Positions 12,394 through 26,781 are shown, counted from the first letter of the stretch. The stretch is DNA of 64,000 nucleotides from Pythium myriotylum (GCA_023091665.1 JALJCQ010000009.1:1302001-1366000), one strand, 5' to 3'. Program-made: numbers and translations. The notes: generated by a model from the letters alone, not told the origin.

Positions 12394-12465
12394 TGCGCCA
12401 TCGGGGAATCGAACCCCGACCTCATCCTTGGAAGGGACGAATCCTAACCATTAGACCAATGGCGC
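12394..12465 (-). tRNA. tRNA-Gly(UCC), copy 8
   Basis: Same sequence as 311-382. Confidence 0.95.
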
Positions 12466-12875
12466 GATGCGGACCACGCTCAAACAGCCACACACACAAA
12501 CACAACACAACTACCAAACACACAACGGCCAAACGCACACGACAAACAAAACGAATCGCTACGGACACGACCCTCGAACGCCTGACGACACCCCCATCAG
12601 AACACAGACACACAGCGGCACACATACACCACCGCTCTTCTACAATCACACTCACACCCAAACAGCCCATCAAACACAAACACAAACACAAACACACTCA
12701 CGCTCACACTTACACTTACACTTATACTCACAGTTCAACATCACCCGTCCCACTCCCAGCGACCAATGCGAGCGATCCTTTGTCCCACGCTCCATTTGGG
12801 ACGAGAGGCCTCTCGATCAAGGCGTCGCCATCGTGGTATCGTGCGTGGTGTTGGGTTTCGCAAAACAAAGAGGAT

Positions 12876-12947
12876 TGCGCCGCCGGGGAATCGAACCCCG
12901 ACCTCGTCCGTGGGAGGGACGAATCCTAACCATTAGACCAACGGCGC
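12876..12947 (-). tRNA. tRNA-Gly(CCC), copy 8
   Basis: Same sequence as 793-864. Confidence 0.95.
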
Positions 12948-14104
12948 ATCGCGAAACTCGCTTGTAGACGTTTTTTCACCACCCCCAAAAACCCTACCCC
13001 GCGCCCCGCAAATTTTCTGGACAGGCTACTGAATCTTTTGAATAGAGTCTATGAGTCTATTAAATTTTAACAGACACGACCTGCACCACACCCTCTGTCC
13101 GATGCTAACACACACTGCATGGTACACTCTCTTTGGCCCATTCTGTCCTTCCCCATCTGCTTACCAATGGCCTGCTTTCGTGGTGGTCATCTACTCACCA
13201 CTGCGTTGAGCATCTGCACGCTCTACATCGACTTCCGTGCCTCCAAGGAATCACTATGCTGACCTCGATAGACTCGCTTCGAAACGAAGCACTCTCTTTG
13301 GCAGTGCATCACCCCTCCCCAACGCCACGCTCTTCTCCACCACTCCACCACCCCGACATTTCAAACGGAACACTACGACAAAACAACCAAATCATATCTC
13401 CAACCCGCCCCGGGTCCAGTGCATCACGAATACGAATATTGACAACACGAACACGACATGGTCCCAACACACACCCCGAACACGACGGATGGCAGTGACA
13501 CCGCGCTCGTTTGTTTGGAACAGCTCGCCTCCCAGGATGATCAAACCACAGCCGGTGAGCAACGATAGAGTGCTTATCCATGGCTCGACTCGGTTTTGCC
13601 TGGCAAGTGGTCTGTCAACTCAGGCCAGACGACTCCTTTGTGCCTGCGGACAGTGTTCAACCCATGCACAGTGAATGGATCGAACCGATGGGCGTTGGTC
13701 CGTCGTGTCGCAACCCCCGAATTGCGCTCTCGCCACCAGCCGGTCGAAGGTCACCGGCGCACTACGCTCGGCCAGCGCCAGCGCCAGCGCCAGCGCCATC
13801 TGTCTCTGTCTCTGTCTCTGTCTCTGTCTCTGTCTCTGTCTCTCTCCGCATTCGTGGGGCAGTGCGACTACGAGAGCAGGGGAAGTAATAGCGGATTGGG
13901 GCGGGGGTGGCGGCGGTGGAGCGGGGATGACGCGGGGCCAGGAGCAGGAGCGAGCGCCGGAGAAGGGCGCGAATCGGGTAGAAGAAGAGTGAGAAGAAGA
14001 GTTAGAGTTGTGGATGGAAATGGTATCATAGGGCTCTGCAGAGCGTCAGGTAGGGCTGGGTCGTGGCAAAACGTTGTGAAACGTGCTGTAAAGGGGCAAA
14101 ACTG

Positions 14105-14176
14105 TGCGCCATCGGGGAATCGAACCCCGACCTCATCCTTGGAAGGGACGAATCCTAACCATTAGACCAATGGCGC
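14105..14176 (-). tRNA. tRNA-Gly(UCC), copy 9
   Basis: Same sequence as 311-382. Confidence 0.95.
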
Positions 14177-14586
14177 GATGCGGACCACGCTCAAACAGCC
14201 ACACACACAAACACAACACAACTACCAAACACACAACGGCCAAACGCACACGACAAACAAAACGAATCGCTACGGACACGACCCTCGAACGCCTGACGAC
14301 ACCCCCATCAGAACACAGACACACAGCGGCACACATACACCACCGCTCTTCTACAATCACACTCACACCCAAACAGCCCATCAAACACAAACACAAACAC
14401 AAACACACTCACGCTCACACTTACACTTACACTTATACTCACAGTTCAACATCACCCGTCCCACTCCCAGCGACCAATGCGAGCGATCCTTTGTCCCACG
14501 CTCCATTTGGGACGAGAGGCCTCTCGATCAAGGCGTCGCCATCGTGGTATCGTGCGTGGTGTTGGGTTTCGCAAAACAAAGAGGAT

Positions 14587-14658
14587 TGCGCCGCCGGGGA
14601 ATCGAACCCCGACCTCGTCCGTGGGAGGGACGAATCCTAACCATTAGACCAACGGCGC
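14587..14658 (-). tRNA. tRNA-Gly(CCC), copy 9
   Basis: Same sequence as 793-864. Confidence 0.95.
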
Positions 14659-15805
14659 ATCGCGAAACTCGCTTGTAGACGTTTTTTCACCACCCCCAAA
14701 AACCCTACCCCGCGCCCCGCAAATTTTCTGGACAGGCTACTGAATCTTTTGAATAGAGTCTATGAGTCTATTAAATTTTAACAGACACGACCTGCACCAC
14801 ACCCTCTGTCCGATGCTAACACACACTGCATGGTACACTCTCTTTGGCCCATTCTGTCCTTCCCCATCTGCTTACCAATGGCCTGCTTTCGTGGTGGTCA
14901 TCTACTCACCACTGCGTTGAGCATCTGCACGCTCTACATCGACTTCCGTGCCTCCAAGGAATCACTATGCTGACCTCGATAGACTCGCTTCGAAACGAAG
15001 CACTCTCTTTGGCAGTGCATCACCCCTCCCCAACGCCACGCTCTTCTCCACCACTCCACCACCCCGACATTTCAAACGGAACACTACGACAAAACAACCA
15101 AATCATATCTCCAACCCGCCCCGGGTCCAGTGCATCACGAATACGAATATTGACAACACGAACACGACATGGTCCCAACACACACCCCGAACACGACGGA
15201 TGGCAGTGACACCGCGCGCTCGTTTGTTTGGAACAGCTCGCCTCCCAGGATGATCAAACCACAGCCGGTGAGCAACGATAGAGTGCTTATCCATGGCTCG
15301 ACTCGGTTTTGCCTGGCAAGTGGTCTGTCAACTCAGGCCAGACGACTCCTTTGTGCCTGCGGACAGTGTTCAACCCATGCACAGTGAATGGATCGAACCG
15401 ATGGGCGTTGGTCCGTCGTGTCGCAACCCCCGAATTGCGCTCTCGCCACCAGCCGGTCGAAGGTCACCGGCGCACTACGCTCGGCCAGCGCCAGCGCCAG
15501 CGCCATCTGTCTCTGTCTCTGTCTCTGTCTCTGTCTCTGTCTCTCTCCGCATTCGTGGGGCAGTGCGACTACGAGAGCAGGGGAAGTAATAGCGGATTGG
15601 GGCGGGGGTGGCGGCGGTGGAGCGGGGATGACGCGGGGCCAGGAGCAGGAGCGAGCGCCGGAGAAGGGCGCGAATCGGGTAGAAGAAGAGTGAGAAGAAG
15701 AGTTAGAGTTGTGGATGGAAATGGTATCATAGGGCTCTGCAGAGCGTCAGGTAGGGCTGGGTCGTGGCAAAACGTTGTGAAACGTGCTGTAAAGGGGCAA
15801 AACTG

Positions 15806-15877
15806 TGCGCCATCGGGGAATCGAACCCCGACCTCATCCTTGGAAGGGACGAATCCTAACCATTAGACCAATGGCGC
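15806..15877 (-). tRNA. tRNA-Gly(UCC), copy 10
   Basis: Same sequence as 311-382. Confidence 0.95.
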
Positions 15878-16287
15878 GATGCGGACCACGCTCAAACAGC
15901 CACACACACAAACACAACACAACTACCAAACACACAACGGCCAAACGCACACGACAAACAAAACGAATCGCTACGGACACGACCCTCGAACGCCTGACGA
16001 CACCCCCATCAGAACACAGACACACAGCGGCACACATACACCACCGCTCTTCTACAATCACACTCACACCCAAACAGCCCATCAAACACAAACACAAACA
16101 CAAACACACTCACGCTCACACTTACACTTACACTTATACTCACAGTTCAACATCACCCGTCCCACTCCCAGCGACCAATGCGAGCGATCCTTTGTCCCAC
16201 GCTCCATTTGGGACGAGAGGCCTCTCGATCAAGGCGTCGCCATCGTGGTATCGTGCGTGGTGTTGGGTTTCGCAAAACAAAGAGGAT

Positions 16288-16359
16288 TGCGCCGCCGGGG
16301 AATCGAACCCCGACCTCGTCCGTGGGAGGGACGAATCCTAACCATTAGACCAACGGCGC
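16288..16359 (-). tRNA. tRNA-Gly(CCC), copy 10
   Basis: Same sequence as 793-864. Confidence 0.95.
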
Positions 16360-17320
16360 ATCGCGAAACTCGCTTGTAGACGTTTTTTCACCACCCCCAA
16401 AAACCCTACCCCGCGCCCCGCAAATTTTCTGGACAGGCTACTGAATCTTTTGAATAGAGTCTATGAGTCTATTAAATTTTAACAGACACGACCTGCACCA
16501 CACCCTCTGTCCGATGCTAACACACACTGCATGGTACACTCTCTTTGGCCCATTCTGTCCTTCCCCATCTGCTTACCAATGGCCTGCTTTCGTGGTGGTC
16601 ATCTACTCACCACTGCGTTGAGCATCTGCACGCTCTACATCGACTTCCGTGCCTCCAAGGAATCACTATGCTGACCTCGATAGACTCGCTTCGAAACGAA
16701 GCACTCTCTTTGGCAGTGCATCACCCCTCCCCAACGCCACGCTCTTCTCCACCACTCCACCACCCCGACATTTCAAACGGAACACTACGACAAAACAACC
16801 AAATCATATCTCCAACCCGCCCCGGGTCCAGTGCATCACGAATACGAATATTGACAACACGAACACGACATGGTCCCAACACACACCCCGAACACGACGG
16901 ATGGCAGTGACACCGCGCGCTCGTTTGTTTGGAACAGCTCGCCTCCCAGGATGATCAAACCACAGCCGGTGAGCAACGATAGAGTGCTTATCCATGGCTC
17001 GACTCGGTTTTGCCTGGCAAGTGGTCTGTCAACTCAGGCCAGACGACTCCTTTGTGCCTGCGGACAGTGTTCAACCCATGCACAGTGAATGGATCGAACC
17101 GATGGGCGTTGGTCCGTCGTGTCGCAACCCCCGAATTGCGCTCTCGCCACCAGCCGGTCGAAGGTCACCGGCGCACTACGCTCGGCCAGCGCCAGCGCCA
17201 GCGCCAGCGCCATCTGTCTCTGTCTCTGTCTCTGTCTCTGTCTCTGTCTCTGTCTCTGTCTCTCTCCGCATTCGTGGGGCAGTGCGACTACGAGAGCAGG
17301 GGAAGTAATAGCGGATTGGG

Positions 17321-17400
17321 GCGGGGGTGGCGGCGGTGGAGCGGGGGTGGCGGCGGTGGAGCGGGGGTGGCGGCGGTGGAGCGGGGGTGGCGGCGGTGGA
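17321..17400. repeat. 20-bp minisatellite, 4 copies
   Basis: Expanded allele of the G-rich 20-mer. Confidence 0.9.
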
Positions 17401-17584
17401 GCGGGGATGACGCGGGGCCAGGAGCAGGAGCGAGCGCCGGAGAAGGGCGCGAATCGGGTAGAAGAAGAGTGAGAAGAAGAGTTAGAGTTGTGGATGGAAA
17501 TGGTATCATAGGGCTCTGCAGAGCGTCAGGTAGGGCTGGGTCGTGGCAAAACGTTGTGAAACGTGCTGTAAAGGGGCAAAACTG

Positions 17585-17656
17585 TGCGCCATCGGGGAAT
17601 CGAACCCCGACCTCATCCTTGGAAGGGACGAATCCTAACCATTAGACCAATGGCGC
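17585..17656 (-). tRNA. tRNA-Gly(UCC), copy 11
   Basis: Same sequence as 311-382; the adjoining spacer is the 6-bp-shorter form. Confidence 0.95.
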
Positions 17657-18060
17657 GATGCGGACCACGCTCAAACAGCCACACACACAAACACAACACA
17701 ACTACCAAACACACAACGGCCAAACGCACACGACAAACAAAACGAATCGCTACGGACACGACCCTCGAACGCCTGACGACACCCCCATCAGAACACAGAC
17801 ACACAGCGGCACACATACACCACCGCTCTTCTACAATCACACTCACACCCAAACAGCCCATCAAACACAAACACAAACACACTCACGCTCACACTTACAC
17901 TTACACTTATACTCACAGTTCAACATCACCCGTCCCACTCCCAGCGACCAATGCGAGCGATCCTTTGTCCCACGCTCCATTTGGGACGAGAGGCCTCTCG
18001 ATCAAGGCGTCGCCATCGTGGTATCGTGCGTGGTGTTGGGTTTCGCAAAACAAAGAGGAT

Positions 18061-18132
18061 TGCGCCGCCGGGGAATCGAACCCCGACCTCGTCCGTGGGA
18101 GGGACGAATCCTAACCATTAGACCAACGGCGC
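18061..18132 (-). tRNA. tRNA-Gly(CCC), copy 11
   Basis: Same sequence as 793-864. Confidence 0.95.
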
Positions 18133-19087
18133 ATCGCGAAACTCGCTTGTAGACGTTTTTTCACCACCCCCAAAAACCCTACCCCGCGCCCCGCAAATTT
18201 TCTGGACAGGCTACTGAATCTTTTGAATAGAGTCTATGAGTCTATTAAATTTTAACAGACACGACCTGCACCACACCCTCTGTCCGATGCTAACACACAC
18301 TGCATGGTACACTCTCTTTGGCCCATTCTGTCCTTCCCCATCTGCTTACCAATGGCCTGCTTTCGTGGTGGTCATCTACTCACCACTGCGTTGAGCATCT
18401 GCACGCTCTACATCGACTTCCGTGCCTCCAAGGAATCACTATGCTGACCTCGATAGACTCGCTTCGAAACGAAGCACTCTCTTTGGCAGTGCATCACCCC
18501 TCCCCAACGCCACGCTCTTCTCCACCACTCCACCACCCCGACATTTCAAACGGAACACTACGACAAAACAACCAAATCATATCTCCAACCCGCCCCGGGT
18601 CCAGTGCATCACGAATACGAATATTGACAACACGAACACGACATGGTCCCAACACACACCCCGAACACGACGGATGGCAGTGACACCGCGCGCTCGTTTG
18701 TTTGGAACAGCTCGCCTCCCAGGATGATCAAACCACAGCCGGTGAGCAACGATAGAGTGCTTATCCATGGCTCGACTCGGTTTTGCCTGGCAAGTGGTCT
18801 GTCAACTCAGGCCAGACGACTCCTTTGTGCCTGCGGACAGTGTTCAACCCATGCACAGTGAATGGATCGAACCGATGGGCGTTGGTCCGTCGTGTCGCAA
18901 CCCCCGAATTGCGCTCTCGCCACCAGCCGGTCGAAGGTCACCGGCGCACTACGCTCGGCCAGCGCCAGCGCCAGCGCCAGCGCCATCTGTCTCTGTCTCT
19001 GTCTCTGTCTCTGTCTCTGTCTCTGTCTCTCTCCGCATTCGTGGGGCAGTGCGACTACGAGAGCAGGGGAAGTAATAGCGGATTGGG

Positions 19088-19187
19088 GCGGGGGTGGCGG
19101 CGGTGGAGCGGGGGTGGCGGCGGTGGAGCGGGGGTGGCGGCGGTGGAGCGGGGGTGGCGGCGGTGGAGCGGGGGTGGCGGCGGTGGA
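19088..19187. repeat. 20-bp minisatellite, 5 copies
   Basis: Expanded allele of the G-rich 20-mer. Confidence 0.9.
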
Positions 19188-19371
19188 GCGGGGATGACGC
19201 GGGGCCAGGAGCAGGAGCGAGCGCCGGAGAAGGGCGCGAATCGGGTAGAAGAAGAGTGAGAAGAAGAGTTAGAGTTGTGGATGGAAATGGTATCATAGGG
19301 CTCTGCAGAGCGTCAGGTAGGGCTGGGTCGTGGCAAAACGTTGTGAAACGTGCTGTAAAGGGGCAAAACTG

Positions 19372-19443
19372 TGCGCCATCGGGGAATCGAACCCCGACCT
19401 CATCCTTGGAAGGGACGAATCCTAACCATTAGACCAATGGCGC
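19372..19443 (-). tRNA. tRNA-Gly(UCC), copy 12
   Basis: Same sequence as 311-382. Confidence 0.95.
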
Positions 19444-19853
19444 GATGCGGACCACGCTCAAACAGCCACACACACAAACACAACACAACTACCAAACACA
19501 CAACGGCCAAACGCACACGACAAACAAAACGAATCGCTACGGACACGACCCTCGAACGCCTGACGACACCCCCATCAGAACACAGACACACAGCGGCACA
19601 CATACACCACCGCTCTTCTACAATCACACTCACACCCAAACAGCCCATCAAACACAAACACAAACACAAACACACTCACGCTCACACTTACACTTACACT
19701 TATACTCACAGTTCAACATCACCCGTCCCACTCCCAGCGACCAATGCGAGCGATCCTTTGTCCCACGCTCCATTTGGGACGAGAGGCCTCTCGATCAAGG
19801 CGTCGCCATCGTGGTATCGTGCGTGGTGTTGGGTTTCGCAAAACAAAGAGGAT

Positions 19854-19925
19854 TGCGCCGCCGGGGAATCGAACCCCGACCTCGTCCGTGGGAGGGACGA
19901 ATCCTAACCATTAGACCAACGGCGC
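19854..19925 (-). tRNA. tRNA-Gly(CCC), copy 12
   Basis: Same sequence as 793-864. Confidence 0.95.
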
Positions 19926-20880
19926 ATCGCGAAACTCGCTTGTAGACGTTTTTTCACCACCCCCAAAAACCCTACCCCGCGCCCCGCAAATTTTCTGGAC
20001 AGGCTACTGAATCTTTTGAATAGAGTCTATGAGTCTATTAAATTTTAACAGACACGACCTGCACCACACCCTCTGTCCGATGCTAACACACACTGCATGG
20101 TACACTCTCTTTGGCCCATTCTGTCCTTCCCCATCTGCTTACCAATGGCCTGCTTTCGTGGTGGTCATCTACTCACCACTGCGTTGAGCATCTGCACGCT
20201 CTACATCGACTTCCGTGCCTCCAAGGAATCACTATGCTGACCTCGATAGACTCGCTTCGAAACGAAGCACTCTCTTTGGCAGTGCATCACCCCTCCCCAA
20301 CGCCACGCTCTTCTCCACCACTCCACCACCCCGACATTTCAAACGGAACACTACGACAAAACAACCAAATCATATCTCCAACCCGCCCCGGGTCCAGTGC
20401 ATCACGAATACGAATATTGACAACACGAACACGACATGGTCCCAACACACACCCCGAACACGACGGATGGCAGTGACACCGCGCGCTCGTTTGTTTGGAA
20501 CAGCTCGCCTCCCAGGATGATCAAACCACAGCCGGTGAGCAACGATAGAGTGCTTATCCATGGCTCGACTCGGTTTTGCCTGGCAAGTGGTCTGTCAACT
20601 CAGGCCAGACGACTCCTTTGTGCCTGCGGACAGTGTTCAACCCATGCACAGTGAATGGATCGAACCGATGGGCGTTGGTCCGTCGTGTCGCAACCCCCGA
20701 ATTGCGCTCTCGCCACCAGCCGGTCGAAGGTCACCGGCGCACTACGCTCGGCCAGCGCCAGCGCCAGCGCCAGCGCCATCTGTCTCTGTCTCTGTCTCTG
20801 TCTCTGTCTCTGTCTCTGTCTCTCTCCGCATTCGTGGGGCAGTGCGACTACGAGAGCAGGGGAAGTAATAGCGGATTGGG

Positions 20881-21000
20881 GCGGGGGTGGCGGCGGTGGA
20901 GCGGGGGTGGCGGCGGTGGAGCGGGGGTGGCGGCGGTGGAGCGGGGGTGGCGGCGGTGGAGCGGGGGTGGCGGCGGTGGAGCGGGGGTGGCGGCGGTGGA
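20881..21000. repeat. 20-bp minisatellite, 6 copies (longest allele)
   Basis: Six perfect head-to-tail copies. The unit containing it is 1813 bp, the longest standard unit. Confidence 0.92.
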
Positions 21001-21184
21001 GCGGGGATGACGCGGGGCCAGGAGCAGGAGCGAGCGCCGGAGAAGGGCGCGAATCGGGTAGAAGAAGAGTGAGAAGAAGAGTTAGAGTTGTGGATGGAAA
21101 TGGTATCATAGGGCTCTGCAGAGCGTCAGGTAGGGCTGGGTCGTGGCAAAACGTTGTGAAACGTGCTGTAAAGGGGCAAAACTG

Positions 21185-21256
21185 TGCGCCATCGGGGAAT
21201 CGAACCCCGACCTCATCCTTGGAAGGGACGAATCCTAACCATTAGACCAATGGCGC
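21185..21256 (-). tRNA. tRNA-Gly(UCC), copy 13
   Basis: Same sequence as 311-382. Confidence 0.95.
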
Positions 21257-21666
21257 GATGCGGACCACGCTCAAACAGCCACACACACAAACACAACACA
21301 ACTACCAAACACACAACGGCCAAACGCACACGACAAACAAAACGAATCGCTACGGACACGACCCTCGAACGCCTGACGACACCCCCATCAGAACACAGAC
21401 ACACAGCGGCACACATACACCACCGCTCTTCTACAATCACACTCACACCCAAACAGCCCATCAAACACAAACACAAACACAAACACACTCACGCTCACAC
21501 TTACACTTACACTTATACTCACAGTTCAACATCACCCGTCCCACTCCCAGCGACCAATGCGAGCGATCCTTTGTCCCACGCTCCATTTGGGACGAGAGGC
21601 CTCTCGATCAAGGCGTCGCCATCGTGGTATCGTGCGTGGTGTTGGGTTTCGCAAAACAAAGAGGAT

Positions 21667-21738
21667 TGCGCCGCCGGGGAATCGAACCCCGACCTCGTCC
21701 GTGGGAGGGACGAATCCTAACCATTAGACCAACGGCGC
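21667..21738 (-). tRNA. tRNA-Gly(CCC), copy 13
   Basis: Same sequence as 793-864. Confidence 0.95.
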
Positions 21739-22901
21739 ATCGCGAAACTCGCTTGTAGACGTTTTTTCACCACCCCCAAAAACCCTACCCCGCGCCCCGC
21801 AAATTTTCTGGACAGGCTACTGAATCTTTTGAATAGAGTCTATGAGTCTATTAAATTTTAACAGACACGACCTGCACCACACCCTCTGTCCGATGCTAAC
21901 ACACACTGCATGGTACACTCTCTTTGGCCCATTCTGTCCTTCCCCATCTGCTTACCAATGGCCTGCTTTCGTGGTGGTCATCTACTCACCACTGCGTTGA
22001 GCATCTGCACGCTCTACATCGACTTCCGTGCCTCCAAGGAATCACTATGCTGACCTCGATAGACTCGCTTCGAAACGAAGCACTCTCTTTGGCAGTGCAT
22101 CACCCCTCCCCAACGCCACGCTCTTCTCCACCACTCCACCACCCCGACATTTCAAACGGAACACTACGACAAAACAACCAAATCATATCTCCAACCCGCC
22201 CCGGGTCCAGTGCATCACGAATACGAATATTGACAACACGAACACGACATGGTCCCAACACACACCCCGAACACGACGGATGGCAGTGACACCGCGCTCG
22301 TTTGTTTGGAACAGCTCGCCTCCCAGGATGATCAAACCACAGCCGGTGAGCAACGATAGAGTGCTTATCCATGGCTCGACTCGGTTTTGCCTGGCAAGTG
22401 GTCTGTCAACTCAGGCCAGACGACTCCTTTGTGCCTGCGGACAGTGTTCAACCCATGCACAGTGAATGGATCGAACCGATGGGCGTTGGTCCGTCGTGTC
22501 GCAACCCCCGAATTGCGCTCTCGCCACCAGCCGGTCGAAGGTCACCGGCGCACTACGCTCGGCCAGCGCCAGCGCCAGCGCCATCTGTCTCTGTCTCTGT
22601 CTCTGTCTCTGTCTCTGTCTCTGTCTCTGTCTCTGTCTCTCTCCGCATTCGTGGGGCAGTGCGACTACGAGAGCAGGGGAAGTAATAGCGGATTGGGGCG
22701 GGGGTGGCGGCGGTGGAGCGGGGATGACGCGGGGCCAGGAGCAGGAGCGAGCGCCGGAGAAGGGCGCGAATCGGGTAGAAGAAGAGTGAGAAGAAGAGTT
22801 AGAGTTGTGGATGGAAATGGTATCATAGGGCTCTGCAGAGCGTCAGGTAGGGCTGGGTCGTGGCAAAACGTTGTGAAACGTGCTGTAAAGGGGCAAAACT
22901 G

Positions 22902-22973
22902 TGCGCCATCGGGGAATCGAACCCCGACCTCATCCTTGGAAGGGACGAATCCTAACCATTAGACCAATGGCGC
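22902..22973 (-). tRNA. tRNA-Gly(UCC), copy 14
   Basis: Same sequence as 311-382. Confidence 0.95.
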
Positions 22974-23383
22974 GATGCGGACCACGCTCAAACAGCCACA
23001 CACACAAACACAACACAACTACCAAACACACAACGGCCAAACGCACACGACAAACAAAACGAATCGCTACGGACACGACCCTCGAACGCCTGACGACACC
23101 CCCATCAGAACACAGACACACAGCGGCACACATACACCACCGCTCTTCTACAATCACACTCACACCCAAACAGCCCATCAAACACAAACACAAACACAAA
23201 CACACTCACGCTCACACTTACACTTACACTTATACTCACAGTTCAACATCACCCGTCCCACTCCCAGCGACCAATGCGAGCGATCCTTTGTCCCACGCTC
23301 CATTTGGGACGAGAGGCCTCTCGATCAAGGCGTCGCCATCGTGGTATCGTGCGTGGTGTTGGGTTTCGCAAAACAAAGAGGAT

Positions 23384-23455
23384 TGCGCCGCCGGGGAATC
23401 GAACCCCGACCTCGTCCGTGGGAGGGACGAATCCTAACCATTAGACCAACGGCGC
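23384..23455 (-). tRNA. tRNA-Gly(CCC), copy 14
   Basis: Same sequence as 793-864. Confidence 0.95.
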
Positions 23456-24612
23456 ATCGCGAAACTCGCTTGTAGACGTTTTTTCACCACCCCCAAAAAC
23501 CCTACCCCGCGCCCCGCAAATTTTCTGGACAGGCTACTGAATCTTTTGAATAGAGTCTATGAGTCTATTAAATTTTAACAGACACGACCTGCACCACACC
23601 CTCTGTCCGATGCTAACACACACTGCATGGTACACTCTCTTTGGCCCATTCTGTCCTTCCCCATCTGCTTACCAATGGCCTGCTTTCGTGGTGGTCATCT
23701 ACTCACCACTGCGTTGAGCATCTGCACGCTCTACATCGACTTCCGTGCCTCCAAGGAATCACTATGCTGACCTCGATAGACTCGCTTCGAAACGAAGCAC
23801 TCTCTTTGGCAGTGCATCACCCCTCCCCAACGCCACGCTCTTCTCCACCACTCCACCACCCCGACATTTCAAACGGAACACTACGACAAAACAACCAAAT
23901 CATATCTCCAACCCGCCCCGGGTCCAGTGCATCACGGATACGAATATTGACAACACGAACACGACATGGTCCCAACACACACCCCGAACACGACGGATGG
24001 CAGTGACACCGCGCTCGTTTGTTTGGAACAGCTCGCCTCCCAGGATGATCAAACCACAGCCGGTGAGCAACGATAGAGTGCTTATCCATGGCTCGACTCG
24101 GTTTTGCCTGGCAAGTGGTCTGTCAACTCAGGCCAGACGACTCCTTTGTGCCTGCGGACAGTGTTCAACCCATGCACAGTGAATGGATCGAACCGATGGG
24201 CGTTGGTCCGTCGTGTCGCAACCCCCGAATTGCGCTCTCGCCACCAGCCGGTCGAAGGTCACCGGCGCACTACGCTCGGCCAGCGCCAGCGCCAGCGCCA
24301 TCTGTCTCTGTCTCTGTCTCTGTCTCTGTCTCTGTCTCTGTCTCTGTCTCTCTCCGCATTCGTGGGGCAGTGCGACTACGAGAGCAGGGGAAGTAATAGC
24401 GGATTGGGGCGGGGGTGGCGGCGGTGGAGCGGGGATGACGCGGGGCCAGGAGCAGGAGCGAGCGCCGGAGAAGGGCGCGAATCGGGTAGAAGAAGAGTGA
24501 GAAGAAGAGTTAGAGTTGTGGATGGAAATGGTATCATAGGGCTCTGCAGAGCGTCAGGTAGGGCTGGGTCGTGGCAAAACGTTGTGAAACGTGCTGTAAA
24601 GGGGCAAAACTG

Positions 24613-24684
24613 TGCGCCATCGGGGAATCGAACCCCGACCTCATCCTTGGAAGGGACGAATCCTAACCATTAGACCAATGGCGC
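24613..24684 (-). tRNA. tRNA-Gly(UCC), copy 15
   Basis: Same sequence as 311-382; 6-bp-shorter spacer form follows. Confidence 0.95.
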
Positions 24685-25088
24685 GATGCGGACCACGCTC
24701 AAACAGCCACACACACAAACACAACACAACTACCAAACACACAACGGCCAAACGCACACGACAAACAAAACGAATCGCTACGGACACGACCCTCGAACGC
24801 CTGACGACACCCCCATCAGAACACAGACACACAGCGGCACACATACACCACCGCTCTTCTACAATCACACTCACACCCAAACAGCCCATCAAACACAAAC
24901 ACAAACACACTCACGCTCACACTTACACTTACACTTATACTCACAGTTCAACATCACCCGTCCCACTCCCAGCGACCAATGCGAGCGATCCTTTGTCCCA
25001 CGCTCCATTTGGGACGAGAGGCCTCTCGATCAAGGCGTCGCCATCGTGGTATCGTGCGTGGTGTTGGGTTTCGCAAAACAAAGAGGAT

Positions 25089-25160
25089 TGCGCCGCCGGG
25101 GAATCGAACCCCGACCTCGTCCGTGGGAGGGACGAATCCTAACCATTAGACCAACGGCGC
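25089..25160 (-). tRNA. tRNA-Gly(CCC), copy 15
   Basis: Same sequence as 793-864. Confidence 0.95.
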
Positions 25161-26305
25161 ATCGCGAAACTCGCTTGTAGACGTTTTTTCACCACCCCCA
25201 AAAACCCTACCCCGCGCCCCGCAAATTTTCTGGACAGGCTACTGAATCTTTTGAATAGAGTCTATGAGTCTATTAAATTTTAACAGACACGACCTGCACC
25301 ACACCCTCTGTCCGATGCTAACACACACTGCATGGTACACTCTCTTTGGCCCATTCTGTCCTTCCCCATCTGCTTACCAATGGCCTGCTTTCGTGGTGGT
25401 CATCTACTCACCACTGCGTTGAGCATCTGCACGCTCTACATCGACTTCCGTGCCTCCAAGGAATCACTATGCTGACCTCGATAGACTCGCTTCGAAACGA
25501 AACACTCTCTTTGGCAGTGCATCACCCCTCCCCAACGCCACGCTCTTCTCCACCACTCCACCACCCCGACATTTCAAACGGAACACTACGACAAAACAAC
25601 CAAATCATATCTCCAACCCGCCCCGGGTCCAGTGCATCACGAATACGAATATTGACAACACGAACACGACATGGTCCCAACACACACCCCGAACACGACG
25701 GATGGCAGTGACACCGCGCTCGTTTGTTTGGAACAGCTCGCCTCCCAGGATGATCAAACCACAGCCGGTGAGCAACGATAGAGTGCTTATCCATGGCTCG
25801 ACTCGGTTTTGCCTGGCAAGTGGTCTGTCAACTCAGGCCAGACGACTCCTTTGTGCCTGCGGACAGTGTTCAACCCATGCACAGTGAATGGATCGAACCG
25901 ATGGGCGCTGGTCCGTCGTGTCGCAACCCCCGAATTGCGCTCTCGCCACCAGCCGGTCGAAGGTCACCGGCGCACTACGCTCGGCCAGCGCCAGCGCCAT
26001 CTGTCTCTGTCTCTGTCTCTGTCTCTGTCTCTGTCTCTGTCTCTCTCCGCATTCGTGGGGCAGTGCGACTACGAGAGCAGGGGAAGTAATAGCGGATTGG
26101 GGCGGGGGTGGCGGCGGTGGAGCGGGGATGACGCGGGGCCAGGAGCAGGAGCGAGCGCCGGAGAAGGGCGCGAATCGGGTAGAAGAAGAGTGAGAAGAAG
26201 AGTTAGAGTTGTGGATGGAAATGGTATCATAGGGCTCTGCAGAGCGTCAGGTAGGGCTGGGTCGTGGCAAAACGTTGTGAAACGTGCTGTAAAGGGGCAA
26301 AACTG

Positions 26306-26377
26306 TGCGCCATCGGGGAATCGAACCCCGACCTCATCCTTGGAAGGGACGAATCCTAACCATTAGACCAATGGCGC
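26306..26377 (-). tRNA. tRNA-Gly(UCC), copy 16
   Basis: Same sequence as 311-382; 6-bp-shorter spacer form follows. Confidence 0.95.
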
Positions 26378-26781
26378 GATGCGGACCACGCTCAAACAGC
26401 CACACACACAAACACAACACAACTACCAAACACACAACGGCCAAACGCACACGACAAACAAAACGAATCGCTACGGACACGACCCTCGAACGCCTGACGA
26501 CACCCCCATCAGAACACAGACACACAGCGGCACACATACACCACCGCTCTTCTACAATCACACTCACACCCAAACAGCCCATCAAACACAAACACAAACA
26601 CACTCACGCTCACACTTACACTTACACTTATACTCACAGTTCAACATCACCCGTCCCACTCCCAGCGACCAATGCGAGCGATCCTTTGTCCCACGCTCCA
26701 TTTGGGACGAGAGGCCTCTCGATCAAGGCGTCGCCATCGTGGTATCGTGCGTGGTGTTGGGTTTCGCAAAACAAAGAGGAT

